From Tolypeutes matacus (Eukaryota > Chordata > Mammalia > Cingulata > Chlamyphoridae), in assembly GCA_026826555.1 (NCBI GenBank), contig JAKSZT010037307.1, positions 731,433 through 795,432 of the forward strand: a stretch of DNA of 64,000 nt. Direction: 5' to 3'. The notes under the pieces were generated by a model. That model searched no databases. It was not told where the DNA came from and worked only from the letters and a program-made list of their open reading frames with translations. Below are positions 11,557-24,118 of this stretch, in pieces. Position numbers and translations under genes: made by a program. The stretch's first letter is position 1, and each line of letters starts with the position of its first letter.

Positions 11557-12391
11557 TGCTATTTTTAGGATTGGTGGCTGGGATGGTTACCAGAGGACTA
11601 TAAGATTTTATGATCATTATTCCTAAGGCTTCGGAGTCATGTGCTCAGCTGAAAGCAGAGTTCACTGGGAATAGTATCAGCAGCTTCTCTAGCATTGTGA
11701 TAGGCCACTGAGAACCCTATAATACCATAGGATCTCTCACTTAGGAAAGCCCAGGGATTCTGCAAAATCAAAACAAAACATTGCCCTAACATTTTGCATC
11801 CAAGGCAGTGGTTATTAGAGAAGCTGTGAAGAGAAACTGTGGAAAGGGAAGCCAAAATCAATCTCATCCAGAGGCTATATTCCCTTCAGATGTGTTCTCT
11901 TATGCAATTGGTATCAGGTAACTGACCTGGAATCTTGAATACTAGAGACCCAAGAAATGTTTAAATCTTTATTAAAATTAATAGCTGTCCTTGCATATGT
12001 GCTAGGTATCTCCAAGATCTACCCCTCTGAACCTGCAACAGTCAGCCTGGGACACAAAGAGCACAGAGGATCTCACAGGCATGGATTCTCAAATTGGGAA
12101 AAACTACTATACTAGAGCCCTCCTCTTCTATTTCTCATCTCAACTCTATTTCTCAAAAAAAAAGGAATATGCATATGTATTTCTGGGACCTTATTTCTCA
12201 GCCAAATTTTCCCTGCCAAGGACTTTGTGCATATCTGCTAGGCCATGTACCTAAGATGTTATGCTAAAGATATGCAAAATTCTCTTGGTTCTGAGCTGAC
12301 ATTCATAAAACCTGGGGATAGTTACCAGTCTTACCACTTTTTATTTAGTTATGCAATATGTAGGAGGGAAGAATAGGGAGAAAAGACCTAC

Positions 12392-12450
12392 CCAAATTTT
12401 GCCACATGCTGAAGAGTTCATAAGCCATCATTACACGCATGTCCCCATAC
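12392..12450 (-). CDS. DOCK3: DOCK3 exon L
   Basis: 59 bp: one base finishing Lys, 19 codons YGDMRVMMAYELFSMWQNL, then one base of a split Gly codon. The YGDMRxxMxxEL core is shared by all DOCK family members I can recall. The acceptor is TATTTCCAG and the donor is GTAGGT. It is too short to appear as a long open frame and was found from the phase constraint between exons K and M. Confidence 0.94.
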
Positions 12451-12719
12451 CTGGAAATAGTAACACAGGAGCCAGTTGTTAGTGGGAGAAGGTTCAGGAA
12501 GATGGAGCTGCAAACCCAATGAGACCAGTGCTTCAGTACTGTTTGTTTCTAATGCTTCCCAAAATGCTAAGCCATTTGGCTCTTGACTGAACTCACAAAT
12601 TCAGCCCTTTGGGAAGCTACCCTGGTAAAAACATTGTGAACTTCTCAAAGAGCTTCTAATGGAAACATAACCCCAACTTATCATGTGATAGGGAGATGAA
12701 TAGGAGACATCTGTCTTAC

Positions 12720-12820
12720 TTATCTAGAATCTTCTTCCTCTTGGCTGAAGTGACGATTTCTAGCTGGAGGCTTGGCTGATTTATGAATAGAACTGCTAGG
12801 CTAAAATAAGAATTCCACAC
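12720..12820 (-). CDS. DOCK3: DOCK3 exon K
   Basis: 101 bp: 33 codons plus AA of a split Lys codon. The peptide begins VWNSYFSLAVLFINQPSLQ and ends SAKRKKILD. The FxLAVxFINQPSLQLE motif is conserved through the DOCK-A and DOCK-B groups. The acceptor is TTTTTCTAG and the donor is GTAAGA. The basic stretch AKRKKIL is also typical of the family. The intron to exon L is 269 bp. Confidence 0.95.
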
Positions 12821-13193
12821 CTAGAAAAAGAGAAAGAGTCCTAAATTTTCTTGTCAGAGAATTCCTAAATATATGCATATAGCAGAGATTCCATTTTGTA
12901 ATCTTAATATCCTAGTTTTTTTTCCCCTATCAATGGAACGTTTTTTTTTTTTTTTTTTTTCCCCTTATTTGGACTACTCTGAAGCCAATAATGTTACCTC
13001 TGGGTTAGAAAGCATACTTATGGCTGTCTGGCTCCCAACACCTCCAATAGAGGGACTTCTGGGTCATATACTAATCACCAAGGGGCTTGGAAGCTGTTTG
13101 ATACTATGAATAAATTATTAAGGCAAAAACCATTGAGCTTGGTTTTGGGCTACAGTTATTACAAAGATAGTGACAGATTTCTAGAGTTCTTAC

Positions 13194-13269
13194 CTTAAAG
13201 TCAAAGTCTGTCTCTGTGAAATTCTTGTGCAGTGCAGAGGACAGGTACTGGACAGTAGTGACTATAATA
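13194..13269 (-). CDS. DOCK3: DOCK3 exon J
   Basis: 76 bp: one base completing Asn, then 25 codons beginning IIVTTVQYLSSALHKNF and ending TETDFDFK. The acceptor is TTATTGCAG and the donor is GTAAGA. An alternative frame is open across the exon, but only this one joins exons I and K. NFTETDFDFK immediately precedes the VWNSYF block of exon K, a conserved DOCK signature. The intron to exon K is only 373 bp and holds a poly-T run. Confidence 0.94.
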
Positions 13270-14975
13270 CTGCAATAAGGAAACAAGACACTGGCAGTGT
13301 TAAAAGAATAACAATAGCACCCGACAGTTTAGTATCAGTTGTTTATAGACTATGTGCAAACTTCTCATGCATAGCTTACTCTCCTAAAAGATGTGACTGT
13401 AAAGGAAAGATATCGATGGCACAAATTCCACAGAAAAAAAGTCTTGGGAGAAATGCCCCACATTTGGGACAGTACAGGGTATCAGTGGGTTCTAGATCTA
13501 GCCCGGCCATTATCTAGTCTTGGTACTTTTTCATCTGGGACTTAGTTTCTCTGCCCATAAAAGGAGGAGTGGGGTTTGATGATTCTCTAAAGTTTCTTCC
13601 TGTTCAAGTGATTCTAGTATTTTTAGGATCTTTGGGAAATCAACACATATTATGATCACCATGTAGTACTTAAAGCATAATTTTAGTAATTTATTTGATA
13701 ATAGGAGTTATAGTTATTAAAGCCATGCTTTTGTGGTGTGCCACTATTTTCATCTATGAGTCATCTGATTTCAGCCTTTGATCTAGAATATCACTCTCAA
13801 TTTTAGCCTTGGAACATATAAGGAGCATTTGGGAGGCTGGAATGTTGGAACTGTGACATGGGTTAAGGTGGAAAAGAAATGAAATGGGACAAGCAGGTGA
13901 GGGCTTGATTACATATAGCCTTGGTTACTTGACAAAGGGGTTTATGTCTAACAGCGGCCAACTGGGCTTTGGTGTGGGATAGAGTCAAGGCAAAAACAGT
14001 GCATTAGAGGGGGTGAAAAATTTTAAGAGTAAAAGCCTTAAAAGAAGAGGCTGCTCCTGCAGGACAGGCTCTGAGTGGAGCTAAGAGACAGAAATGAGAG
14101 ATTCAAATGTAGAACCCACTATTTGAGGAAGTATCTGTGCAACTTTGTTTACAACCATTCTTTTTTTCTATACAAAACATTTGCATTTTTGAAAAAAAAA
14201 AAAAGAGAACCTATAAAAGACGAAAAGTAGAAAGACCATGACAATACCTTGTTATTGTGTCTAACATAAATAATTTCACATTCTGTATAATGCTAACATA
14301 AAAGGCAGATCAGCAGAGGGAAGCAGTGGGCTAGAGAGGAGAGGCCAAGTAGACTTCTCCTGAGTGAAGAGAGACCAGATGAGCCAAACCCCTTACCACC
14401 CGCATCACTTATTTGGTTTGCCAAAAGGAAAAAAAGGCTGGAAATATGAATGAGGCAGGCAGGCTGGGGGTCAGGCCTTGCAGTAAATTCTGTGGTAAGA
14501 GTCACAAGTGGTCAGAGCTCTGACAGCCAGGCCTCAGGTGGGTAATTAGCACTAGCTGTAGGGGGCAAGCACTGTCTGGAGGACAACACAAATTGAATTG
14601 ATAGGAGGACTTGGAAGACTGCCTGAAGCTACAGGGGAGTAGAGAGAGGCCAATGGGTCACTGAGCAGGTCTTACTCAGGGCCTCCTTCTCTGGGTATTT
14701 TATTTTACATCCTTAATATCTCCTTACTGAAAACACCATCATATACCAGGCACTTAGTCTCCATGTTTGAATTATCTTTGACTCTTTCCTCTCCTTATAC
14801 TTACGGTCACTAGCCAAGTCCTGCTGATTTTGCCTCCAGTTTTCACATCCACCCCTTCTCTGCCACACGGCTTTGACTTTCATCTCTGCCTTGCTCTCTC
14901 CCTCATATATACATATACTCTCACTAGTCTGAGAACAGCTCTTTGGATACAAGATCAGGGCCTGTCCAAACTCAC
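13270..14975 (-). other. DOCK3 intron between exons I and J
   Basis: Intronic, 1,706 bp. 13500-13620 has a weak MIR-like stretch; otherwise nothing identified. Confidence 0.65.
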
Positions 14976-15070
14976 TTGCTTGTGAGCAGCCTCATCACCA
15001 TCCAGTCCCGAGGGAAGACACTCATCTTCATTAGGTTTCGGAACACACAGAAAATCTTCAGCAGGAACTC
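14976..15070 (-). CDS. DOCK3: DOCK3 exon I
   Basis: 95 bp: 31 codons plus AA of a split Asn codon. The peptide is EFLLKIFCVFRNLMKMSV, then FPRDWMVMRLLTS. The MSVFPxDW block is one of the best-conserved signatures of the DOCK family outside DHR-1 and DHR-2. The acceptor is the relatively pyrimidine-poor TTGGATCAG and the donor is the consensus GTGAGT. This exon marks the near end of the 27-kb transposon-filled intron. Confidence 0.94.
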
Positions 15071-16583
15071 CTGATCCAAGAGGAAAAGCTGATGTGAAAT
15101 ACTACCATTATCACTGCAGGACACACTTCCTCAACAAGCTCCTCCAAGCCTCTAGAACATGAGACTGTGTGGGACATATGGGTTAGATTCTGGTTCCTTC
15201 TATGAGTTGCTTCTCTCTTAGAGGGCTACATTAAAGTGAGTTCTGAGCACTCTCCTAGGCCAGATGGGAGCATTCCCTAAGTGGGTAGAACAGAAGCAGC
15301 TCTGTATCCACATGGACCAGTGCCCAGAGCACAAGGAATGTCAGTGTACAACTGAGCCCCACAGGTCTCATTCTCTAGGGCATGGTTTTTGAGTACTTGA
15401 TTAAAAGCACCTGTGTTCTTGAATATTAATTTAACAGGAGAAGCACTTCTGGAATGGCAGAATAAGGACCTGTGAAAATCTGTTTCTCCATGAAAGCAAT
15501 GAGAACACTGGCAAAAACTGTCAACGCTCTGGAAGTTAACCAAATGCTTGCAACAATCTAAGGAGTTTTTACTCATGAAAAGCAGCTAAATCTTAGCAAT
15601 AACAGTGAGCTTTGCCACAATTCCCAATTTCCATCCACTTTTTCCCTAGCTCCATGATAGTCTTGAAAACCATCAGCCATGGAACCATGTTAGCTGTGAA
15701 AACCAGCAGCCAATCAGCCACTGGAAGGGACAAAATGGTTTTAGAGCTCCCCACAAAGCCCATCACCAGACACCTGTCATTATATGACCTGTCTGGAACC
15801 TCCTCAGAAAAGTCCCATTCATAGGGTCTGTCTTTATTTAACCTGACTCAGAGTTCCTGCAGTGAGAAAAACTCTATCCTGAGAGCATTTGTTAAAAACA
15901 ATCAGCCATAATTGTTTAACAGACAAGCTGCCTGAGGCAGCCATAGCAGTTGGGACAAACAAGAAGGTGGGGGGGGGGGAAGCGGGAGCAGAATGAGATG
16001 TCCATATGGTGTTTTGAAAATCTTAAACATATTCCCGGGAATCTGGAAGGCCACATGAATGTGAAGGGCTGTGTGTGCATTCCCAGTAAAGACCTGAGAA
16101 GTACTAATTTCTCATCTCTGACTGACCTTGAGGATCTACGCAAACAGAAAGGGAACGCAAAGGCAGACTTGTACATCGCCAGAGCACTGAAGATGAGCCC
16201 CAACACACAAAGATCCTTGGCAAAGTGAGGATACTTACTGATTGAAGGCATTTAAGGAAGTCTCTTTCTATCTAACCATTAGCTGACAACTAAGCTACAT
16301 GAATTGAGACTTCAGTGGCTGCACATGACAAAGAACACAAACATTAGAGAAAGTCACTAAACACTGAGGAGGTGGGGGGTGATTTCCAGAATAGCTCCAA
16401 TATATTATTTAAAATGTCCTGTTTTCAACAACAAAAAAATTACAAGACGAAGAATCAGGAAAATATGGCCCATACATAGAGAAAAAGGCTGCCAATATAA
16501 ACTTTTCCTCAGGTAGCTCAAATGTTGGACTTAATAGGAAAAGAGTTTAAGTCAGCCATCCTAAAGATGTTCAAAGGACTAAA

Positions 16584-16757
16584 GCGGGGAGTGGAGGTGG
16601 CTCAAGCAATTAGGTGCCTCTCTCCCACATGGGAGGCCCCAGGTTCGGTTCTGGGCTGCTTCCTAAAAAAAACAAAGATGAGCAGACAGCAAGTACAAAC
16701 AGTGAGGTGGGGAGAAATAAATAAAAAAAAATAAATAAATCTTAAAAAAAAAAAAAA
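16584..16757 (+). repeat. DAS-type SINE, single head
   Basis: tRNA-like head GGTGGCTCAAGCAATTAGGT, B-box-like GGTTCGGTTCTGG, tail of AAATAAATAAATC and poly-A. Flanks AAAGGACTAAA and AAAGAACTAAA are a near-exact TSD. Confidence 0.88.
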
Positions 16758-17686
16758 AAAGAACTAAAAGGAACCAAACCAAAGAATTAAAGGGAAGTAT
16801 GAGAACAATGTCTCATCAAATCGAGGGTATCAGTAAAGAGAAAGAAATTATTTTTAGAAAGCATCAAATAAATTCTGGAGCTGACAAGTAAAATGGCTGA
16901 AATAAAAAATTCAATAAAGGGACTCAACAGCAGATTTTTTTTCAAGATAGGCCAAGTGAGATTATACAGTCTGAGAAACAGAAAAATAAAAAAAAATGAA
17001 AAAAAGTAAACCAAGCCTCAGAGATCTGTGGGACATCATAAAATGTACAAAAATACACATAATGGGAGTATCAGAAACAGAAGAGAGATAGAAAGGGGAA
17101 GAAAGAATATCTGAAGAAATAATGGTCTAAAACTTCCCAAATGAGATGAAAATACATTAATCTATACATCCAAGAAGTTCAAGATCCACATATAGACACT
17201 TCACAGACAAACTGCTGAAAAAACAAAGAGAGACTCTTGAGAGTAGCAAGAGGAAAATGACTTATCATGTATAAATGATCCTCAACAAGATTAACAGCTG
17301 ATTTCTTATCAGAAAACACAGAGGCCAAAAGGCAATAGGATGATATATTTAAAGTGCTGGGGGAGAAAACAAAACACCTGTTAACCAAGAATTCTATATC
17401 CAGCAAAACTATCATTCAAAAATGAAGGAAAAATTAAGACATTCCCAGATAAACAAAAACAGAGAGAATTTGTTACTAACAGATCTGCCCTACAAGAAAA
17501 ACCAAAGGGAGACCCTAAGACTGAAATGAAAGAACAACAGAGGAACTTGAATCCACATGAAGAAATAAAAAGCACTAGGAAAAGTGACTACAGAGGTAAA
17601 TATAAATGACAGTAGATTGTAAATCTTGTTTTCTCCTATCTGATTTAAAGACAACTGCATAAAGCAGTGATCATAAAACTGTGTAG

Positions 17687-17793
17687 GGGACGGATGTGGC
17701 TCAAACAGTTGGGCATCCGTCACCCATATGGAGGGACCTAGATTCGATCCCCGGGACCTCCCGGTAAAAAAACAAACAAACAAACAAACAAAC
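17687..17793 (+). repeat. Short DAS-type SINE with TSD
   Basis: Head GGGACGGATGTGGCTCAAAC, tail CGGTAAAAAAACAAACAAAC. The exact TSD AAAACTGTGTAG occurs at 17675-17686 and 17794-17805. Confidence 0.93.
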
Positions 17794-17807
17794 AAAACTG
17801 TGTAGAT

Positions 17808-17912
17808 GGGAGCAGGTATAGCTCAGTGGTTGACCACCTGTTTCCCATGTACAAAATCCCAGGTTCAATCCCCGGTACCTCCTAAAAAAAACCCACACAC
17901 ACAAAAACAAAA
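17808..17912 (+). repeat. DAS-III-like SINE
   Basis: Head GGGAGCAGGTATAGCTCAGT, B-box-like GGTTCAATCCCCGG, A-rich tail. It inserted at the repeat left by the previous SINE; flanks AAAACTGTGTAGAT and AAAACTGGGTTGAT match. Confidence 0.9.
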
Positions 17913-18520
17913 AAACTGGGTTGATGAGCTTATAAAATAAAATGCAATTTGCATGAAAATAATAGCACAAAGGAAGGGGGAGGGAATGTATCTATATTGG
18001 AGCAAAATTTTTGTATACTATTGAAATTAAGTTGGTATTCACCTGAACTTGATTTTTTTACAAGATGTTAATTGTAACTCTCAGGGAAAAAACACTAAAA
18101 AAATTAATTTTATATATAAATAGTAAAGGAAACAACAAGGGAATTAAAATGGCACACTGAAAATATTTCTTTAAAAGAAAAGAAGGCAGTAATGGAGAAA
18201 CAGAGAAACAAAGAAAACAAGATAAATTTTAAAAACAAAATAGCAGGTATAAATCCTACTTTATCAGTAACTAAATTACATGAAAATGGATTAAACACTC
18301 AATAAAAAGGCAGAGATTGGAAGAATGGATAAAAAACATGATATAATTATAAGCTGTCTACAAGATAGACACTTTCAATTCAAAGTCACATACATTGAAA
18401 TAAAAGTATGGAAAAATATATACCTTGCAAATAGTACGCAAAAGAGAACTGGTATAGCCCTACTAGTGTAAGACAAGATAGATTATATAACAAAATTACT
18501 ACTAGAGATAAATAAGGACT

Positions 18521-18899
18521 ATTTTTTTTTTTTAGAGATTTATTTTATTTATTTCTCCCCCGCCCTCTTTATTTTGTGCTTGCTCTCTGCTCTCTGTTGG
18601 TTGTGTGCTTGTCTTCTTTTTAGGAGGCACTGGGAACTGATCCCGGGACCTCCCATGTGGGAAGGAGGTACCCAATGGCTTGAGCCACCTCCGCTCCTGC
18701 TTGTTGTGTCTCTCATTGTGTTTCTTCACGGTTATTTTTGTTGCATTATCTTGTGCCATCTTGTTGTGTCAGTTCGCCACGCCAGCCTGTCGCGTCAGCT
18801 TGCTGTCTTGCTCGTCTTCTTTAGGAGGCACCGAGAAGCGAACCCAAGACCTCTATGTGGTAGGTGGGCACGCAACTGCTTGAGCCACATCTGCTTCCC
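18521..18899 (-). repeat. Dimeric DAS-type SINE with TSD
   Basis: Antisense dimer; two tRNA-like bodies separated by a TTGCATTATCTTGTG-type linker. TSD AAATAAGGACT on both sides (second copy 18900-18910). Confidence 0.92.
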
Positions 18900-19610
18900 A
18901 AATAAGGACTTTTTATAATGATAAAAGGGTCAATTTATCTGAAAAGTATAGCAATTATATACATATATGCACCTAAAGAGTGCCAAAAAACATAAAGCAA
19001 AATCTGACAGAAATGAAGGGAAAAATGGACAATTCAACCATAATAAGAGAAAACTATGAAACTCCAGTTTCAATAATGAATAGAACAACCAGACACAAGA
19101 TCAGCAAGAAAATAGAAAACTTGAACTATTATAAAAATAGACTTAACAGACATCTATATGACACTCCATTCCCAAGGAGCAGAACATATATTCTTCTCAA
19201 AAGCACACAGAACGTTCTCTAGAATAGACAATAAGTTAGTCCATAAAACAAACCTGAATAAAGTTAAAAGGACTGAAATCATACAAAGTCTGACCATAGT
19301 GGGATGGAATTAGAAATCTGTAATAGAAGAAAATTTAGGAAATTCACAAATATGTAGAATTAAATAACCAGTAAGTCAAAGAAGAAATCATAGGGGAAAC
19401 TAGCAAATACTTTGAAACAAATAAAAGCAGGATGGAATGAAGATAAAGCTGTGCTTGGAGGGAAATTTATAGTATAAATGTTTATAGTAAAAAGAAAGAA
19501 ATCTCAAATCAAGGAGCTAATATTCCACCTTAAGAAACTAGAAAAAGAACAAATTAAATCTAAAACAAGCAGAAAGAATTAGAGCAGAAACAAATGGAAT
19601 AAAGAATAGG

Positions 19611-19756
19611 TAATATTTTCGGTAATCTAAGCACCTCTTAAAATATATATATATAAATAACATTTTTGTAAGCAAATGCACATATATGCATATATATTCA
19701 TATATCATTTTACAAATAGTGGTATGTATTGTGAAAATTTTGATTTTTACCCACAA

Positions 19757-19784
<28 letters not shown>
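19611..19784 (+). mobile_element. Polyadenylated retro-insertion of unknown source
   Basis: About 174 bp of AT-rich DNA ending in ACAATAAAAAATAAATAAAT and poly-A, bracketed by the exact repeat AAAGAATAGG (19601-19610 and 19785-19794). It has no tRNA-like head, so it is either a 5'-truncated LINE or a retrocopied mRNA 3' end. Confidence 0.75.
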
Positions 19785-19787
<3 letters not shown>

Positions 19788-20283
19788 GAATAGGAAAATA
19801 GGGGAAATCAATGAAACCAAAAGTTGGATCTTCAAAAAGATCATCAAAATTGAAAACCCTTTAGCTAGAATGACCAAGAAAAAAAGAAGACTCAAATACT
19901 AAAATTAGGGAAGAAAAGACATCATTATTGCCCTTAGAGAACTAACGATTATAAGGGAATCCTATGAACAACTTATGTATCTTTCTAAAAATTTGTCCAT
20001 TTAGGTTATCTAATTTGTGGCGAAATACTGAATTTGATCCCCTTGCCCAAATTTGAAAATTTAAACAGACATATCACAAGTAAGGATATCAAATTAATAA
20101 TTTAAATGTTTCCCTCAAAGTAAAGCCTGGCAATGTAAGGCTTCACTGGTGAATTCTACCAAATATTTAAAGAAGAATTACTATCAGTGTCAGTCTATAT
20201 GATAATAACTCAATCCCCATATGAAGTGGTATTGCACTGTAAATTTGATTTGCATTTCCTTAATGACTAATGTTGAACATCTT

Positions 20284-20369
20284 TCTTTTTTTATGAAGGT
20301 GCCCGAGATTGAACCTGGGACTTCATACATGGGAGGCAGATGCTCAACCACTGAGCTACATCTGTTCCC
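20284..20369 (-). repeat. DAS-III-like SINE
   Basis: Antisense: poly-T, ATGAAGGTGCCCGAGATTGA, body, and GAGCTACATCTGTTCCCC as the head complement. GAACATCTTT/GAGCATCTTT flanks fit a TSD. Confidence 0.85.
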
Positions 20370-20384
20370 CATGAGCATCTTTTT

Positions 20385-21103
20385 TTTTTTAATATACTTT
20401 TTATTTTTTTAAAAAAGATACTTAGATTACATAAATGTTACATAAAAATATAGGGGATTCCCGTATGCCCCACTCCCTACCCCTTCCATGTTTTCACACA
20501 TTACCAACATCCTTCATTAGTGTGGTACATTTTTTTAGAACAGATGAATATATTTTGGAGCATTGCCCCTCAGCGTGGATTATAGTTTACACTGTAGTTT
20601 ACACTCTCTCCCACACAATTTTGTAAGTTATGGCAAGATCTATAATGGACTGTATCTGTCATTGCAATGTCATTCAGGACAATTCTCAAGTCCCAAAAAT
20701 GCCCCCATATTACACCTGTTTTTCCCTCTCTCTCTCATCAGAACCTCCAGTCCATGGCCTCCACATCAACGATATAAGTTCTTCTATTGCTAGAATCACA
20801 ATAAGTCTATAGTAGAATATTGGTAAGTCTCCTCTAGTCCATCGTTCATTTCCCAATCCTGAGGATTCTGGATGGTGATGCCCACTCCACCTCTGAGAGG
20901 GGGCTTAGATCCCATGGGGCAGATGGATGGTACTATCTTGCTTGCAGTTGCAGACTCTCTTTGTTCCTTGGGATGGTTGTTGTCCATCCTCATCTCCTTG
21001 TTAGTTGTCCTGGGTGAGTCCAATGAACTGGAGAGTAGGTATTGCAACTCTGTTGAGATTGAGGGTCCAGCTGGCATATGGACAGCCCAAAGATTTAAGC
21101 CTC
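20385..21103 (-). mobile_element. 5'-truncated xenarthran LINE-1 3' end with TSD
   Basis: About 720 bp starting with poly-T on the + strand and flanked by ATGAGCATCTTTT (20371 and 21104). It nested into the TSD of the preceding SINE. Similar GTACCACACTAATG-type DNA is usual in xenarthran L1 3' UTRs as I know them. It contains an unsupported 93-codon frame. Confidence 0.7.
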
Positions 21104-23498
21104 ATGAGCATCTTTTAATGTGCTTATTGGTCATTCATATATCTTCTTTTGAGAAATGTCTAGTTATATCCTTTGACCATTTTTAATTGGTAATTTGACT
21201 TTTTATTTTTGAGTCATAAGATTTCTTTATATATTCTGGATAAAAGTCCTTTATTAGATAAAAGATTAGCAAATACTTTCTCCCATTCTATAGGCTGCCT
21301 TTTGACTTTCTTGATAGTATCCTTTGAAGCACAATGGTTTTTAACTTTGAAAAATTTCTTTTTTATCTGGTTGCTTATACTTTTGGTGTTGTGTTGTAAG
21401 AAACCACTGCTTAAACTCAGGTACACAAAGATTCTTGTTTTCTTCTAAGAAGAGGTTTATAGCTTTAGCACTTACATTTAAGTCCATAACCCATTTTTTT
21501 AAAAAAATTTATGACTAACTATACATAACATAAATATTTTAAACATTTTAAAGCATACAATTCAGTAACATTAAGTATATTGGCATTGTTGTGTGACTTT
21601 TACACTATTGAGTTCTACAATATTTTCATGATGCCAAACACAAACTCTGTACCTATTAAGTCATAACACTCCATCTTCTACCCCCGGAAACCACTATTCT
21701 ACTTTCTATCTCCATGAATTTGCATATTCTAGGTCTTTCATAAAAGTGGAATGATATATTTGTCCTTCTGTGTCTGCCTTATTTCACTTAGCATAATGTT
21801 TTCAAGGTTCATCATATTGTAGCATAAATCAGAACTTCTTATCTTTTTATGGGTGAATAATATTCCATTGTTAACTAAAAATCACATTTTGTTTATCCAC
21901 TAATCTGTTCTTAGAAGCTTGGATTGTGTGTATCTTTTGGTTACTGTAAATAATGCTACTATAAGACTGGAGTATAAGTATCTGTTTTAATTTCTGCTTT
22001 CAATTCCTTGGAGTATGTACCTAAGAGAGGAATTGCTGGATTATATGGTAACTCTATTCTAAACTTTCTGAGGAACTACCAAACTGTCTTCCACAGCAGC
22101 TGTATCATTTTACATTCCCACCTACAACGCATTAGGGGTCCTATTGCTCTGTATCCTCTCTAACTCTTGTAATTTTTTTTTTTCCTCAGTACTAGCCATT
22201 CTAGTGAGTATGAAATGGTATCTCATTGTGGCTTTGATTTGCATTTCCCTAATGGCTAACGAGGTTGAGCATCTTTTCACATGCTCTCTGGCCATTTGTA
22301 TATTGTCTTTAGGAAAAAAGTCTATTCAAGTCTTTTGCCCATTTTTTAAATTGGGTAGTCTCTTTGTTGTTAAAATATATTCTGGATATGTTTCCAAGTA
22401 TTTTCTCCCATTCTGTAGGTTGTCATTTTACTTCTATGACAAAGTCTTTTAATGAACAAAAGTTTTTAGTTTTGATGAGGCTCCATTTATCTAATTTTGT
22501 TTTTTTTGTTGCTTGTGCTTTGTGTGTGAAGTCTAAGAAATCACTGCCTAAAAAAGATCCCGAAGACGTTTCCCTAAGTTTTCTTTTAGGAGTTTTATAC
22601 TTCTGGCTCTTATATTTAGGTCTTTCATCCATTTTGAGTTGATTTTTTGTGTTTGGTTTGAGATAGGGAACAACTTTCATTCTTTTGCATATGGACACCA
22701 ATTTTCCCAGCATCATCTGTTGAAGAGACTACTGTTTTCCAATTGTGTGGACTTGGCACCCTTGTCAAAAATGAGTGGGCCATAAATGTGAGGGTTGATT
22801 TCTGAACTCTCAATTAAATTCCATTGACTTATTTGTCTGCCTTTATGCCAATACCATGCTGTTTTGATTACTGTGGCTTTGATATAAGTTTGAAAATGGT
22901 AACATGTGAGTCCTCCAACTTGTTCCCCCCACCGCTAAGGTGCCGTTAGCTATTCAGGGCCTCTTATACTTCCGTTGCTGCAAAGTAGGTTGTTGGAATT
23001 TTGACTGGGATTGTGTTGAACCTGTAAACTGCTTTGGGTAGAATTGACATCTTAATATTTAGTCTTCGAATCCATGAACATGGAATGTCCTTCCACTTAT
23101 TTAGGTCTTCACTGATTTCTTTTACCTTTTTTTTTTTTTTTTTTGTAGTTTTCTGTGTTCAAGTCCTTTACATCCTTGGTTAGATTTATTCCTCGATATT
23201 TGATTCTTTTAAGTTGCTATTGTAAATGGAATTTTTTTTCTAGATTTCTTCTTCTTCAGATTGTTCATTACTGGTGTGTAGAAACACTCTTGATTTTTGG
23301 GTGTTGCTCTTGTAGCCTTCCACTTTGTTGAATTCATTTATTAGCTCTAGGGGCTCTGTTGTGGATTTTTCAGGATTTTCTGCATATAGGACCATGTCAT
23401 CTGCAAACAAGGAAAGCTTTACTTCTTCCTTTCCAATTTAGATTTTTAAATTTCTTTTTCTTGCCTAATTGCTCTCTCCAGCTAGAACTTCCAGTTCT

Positions 23499-23588
23499 AC
23501 CATAGATGAAAAAGTGCCAAACCAAATAACAGCAAATTGAATCCAACAGCACATTAAAAGAATTATACAACATGGTCAAGTTGGGTTT
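23499..23588. repeat. 90-bp inverted copy (arm 1)
   Basis: Reverse complement of 24318-24407 with a single mismatch by eye, at 23580. The copied part is in the opposite orientation to the surrounding L1. The insert is bracketed by CTTCCAGTT at both ends (about 23489 and 23599). Confidence 0.9.
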
Positions 23589-23725
23589 CATCTATAGCTT
23601 CCAGTTGAATAGCAGTGGTGACAGTGGACATCCTTGTATTGTTCCTGATGTTAGGGTAAAGATTTCAGTCTTTCACTCTTAAGAATGATGTTAGGTGTGG
23701 GTATTTCACATATGCCCTTCTTTTT

Positions 23726-24118
23726 TTGTTTTTTTTAAAGATTTATTTATTTCTACCTCTTCCCCCTCGTTGTTTTGCACTCACTGTCTGCTCTCTGTGT
23801 GTTCTTCTGTGTCTGCTTGTCTTCTCTTTAGGCAGCACCGGGAACCAATCCTGGGACCTTCCGGAGTGGAGAGAGGTGCTGAATCTCTTGCGCAATCTCA
23901 GCTCCCTGGTCAGCCGTGTCTCCTATTGTCTCTCTCCTGTATCTATTTTTTTGTTGCATCATCTTGCTGAGCCAGCTCTCCGCACAGGCCAGCTCTCCGC
24001 TCGGGCCAGCTTGCTGCGTGAGCCAGCTTGCTTTTCACCAGGAGGCCCCAGGAATTGAACCCTGGACCTCCTATATGGTAGATGGGAGCCCAATCACTTG
24101 AGCCACATCTGCTTCCCA
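23726..24118 (-). repeat. Dimeric DAS-type SINE with TSD
   Basis: Antisense dimer with poly-T, linker GTTGCATCATCTTGCTGAGC and two tRNA-like bodies. TSD ATGCCCTTCTTTTT at 23712 and 24119. Confidence 0.92.

Larger units (their letters stand above)
9962..12391 (-). other. DOCK3 intron between exons L and M
   Basis: Intronic, 2,430 bp, with two antisense SINEs; no other exon or recognisable repeat. Confidence 0.7.
15430..20187 (+). mobile_element. Old LINE-1 (L1M/HAL1-like), 5' region through early ORF2
   Basis: Starts with 5'-leader-like DNA (GGAATGGCAGAATAAGGACC), passes an ORF1-type 3' region (CAGCAAAACTATCATTCAAA, CATTCCCAGATAAACAAAAA) and early ORF2 (GCTGTCTACAAGATAGACAC), and stops in the RT region at about 20187. 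All frames are broken. It has received at least five later insertions: SINEs at 16584, 17687, 17808 and 18521 and a retroposed tail at 19611. Confidence 0.75.
20190..21490 (-). mobile_element. LINE-1 3' fragment with nested insertions
   Basis: Antisense ORF2 C-terminal and flanking DNA (ATTTGATTTGCATTTCCTTA; CATATATTCTGGATAAAAGTCC-like at 21230). It is split by a SINE and by the L1 tail at 20385-21103. Confidence 0.75.

Noticed and set aside
20796..21077. 93-codon minus-strand frame in the L1-tail insertion
   Set aside because: No recognisable domain, and it lies in a 5'-truncated retroposed segment. Open-frame length alone does not support a gene.
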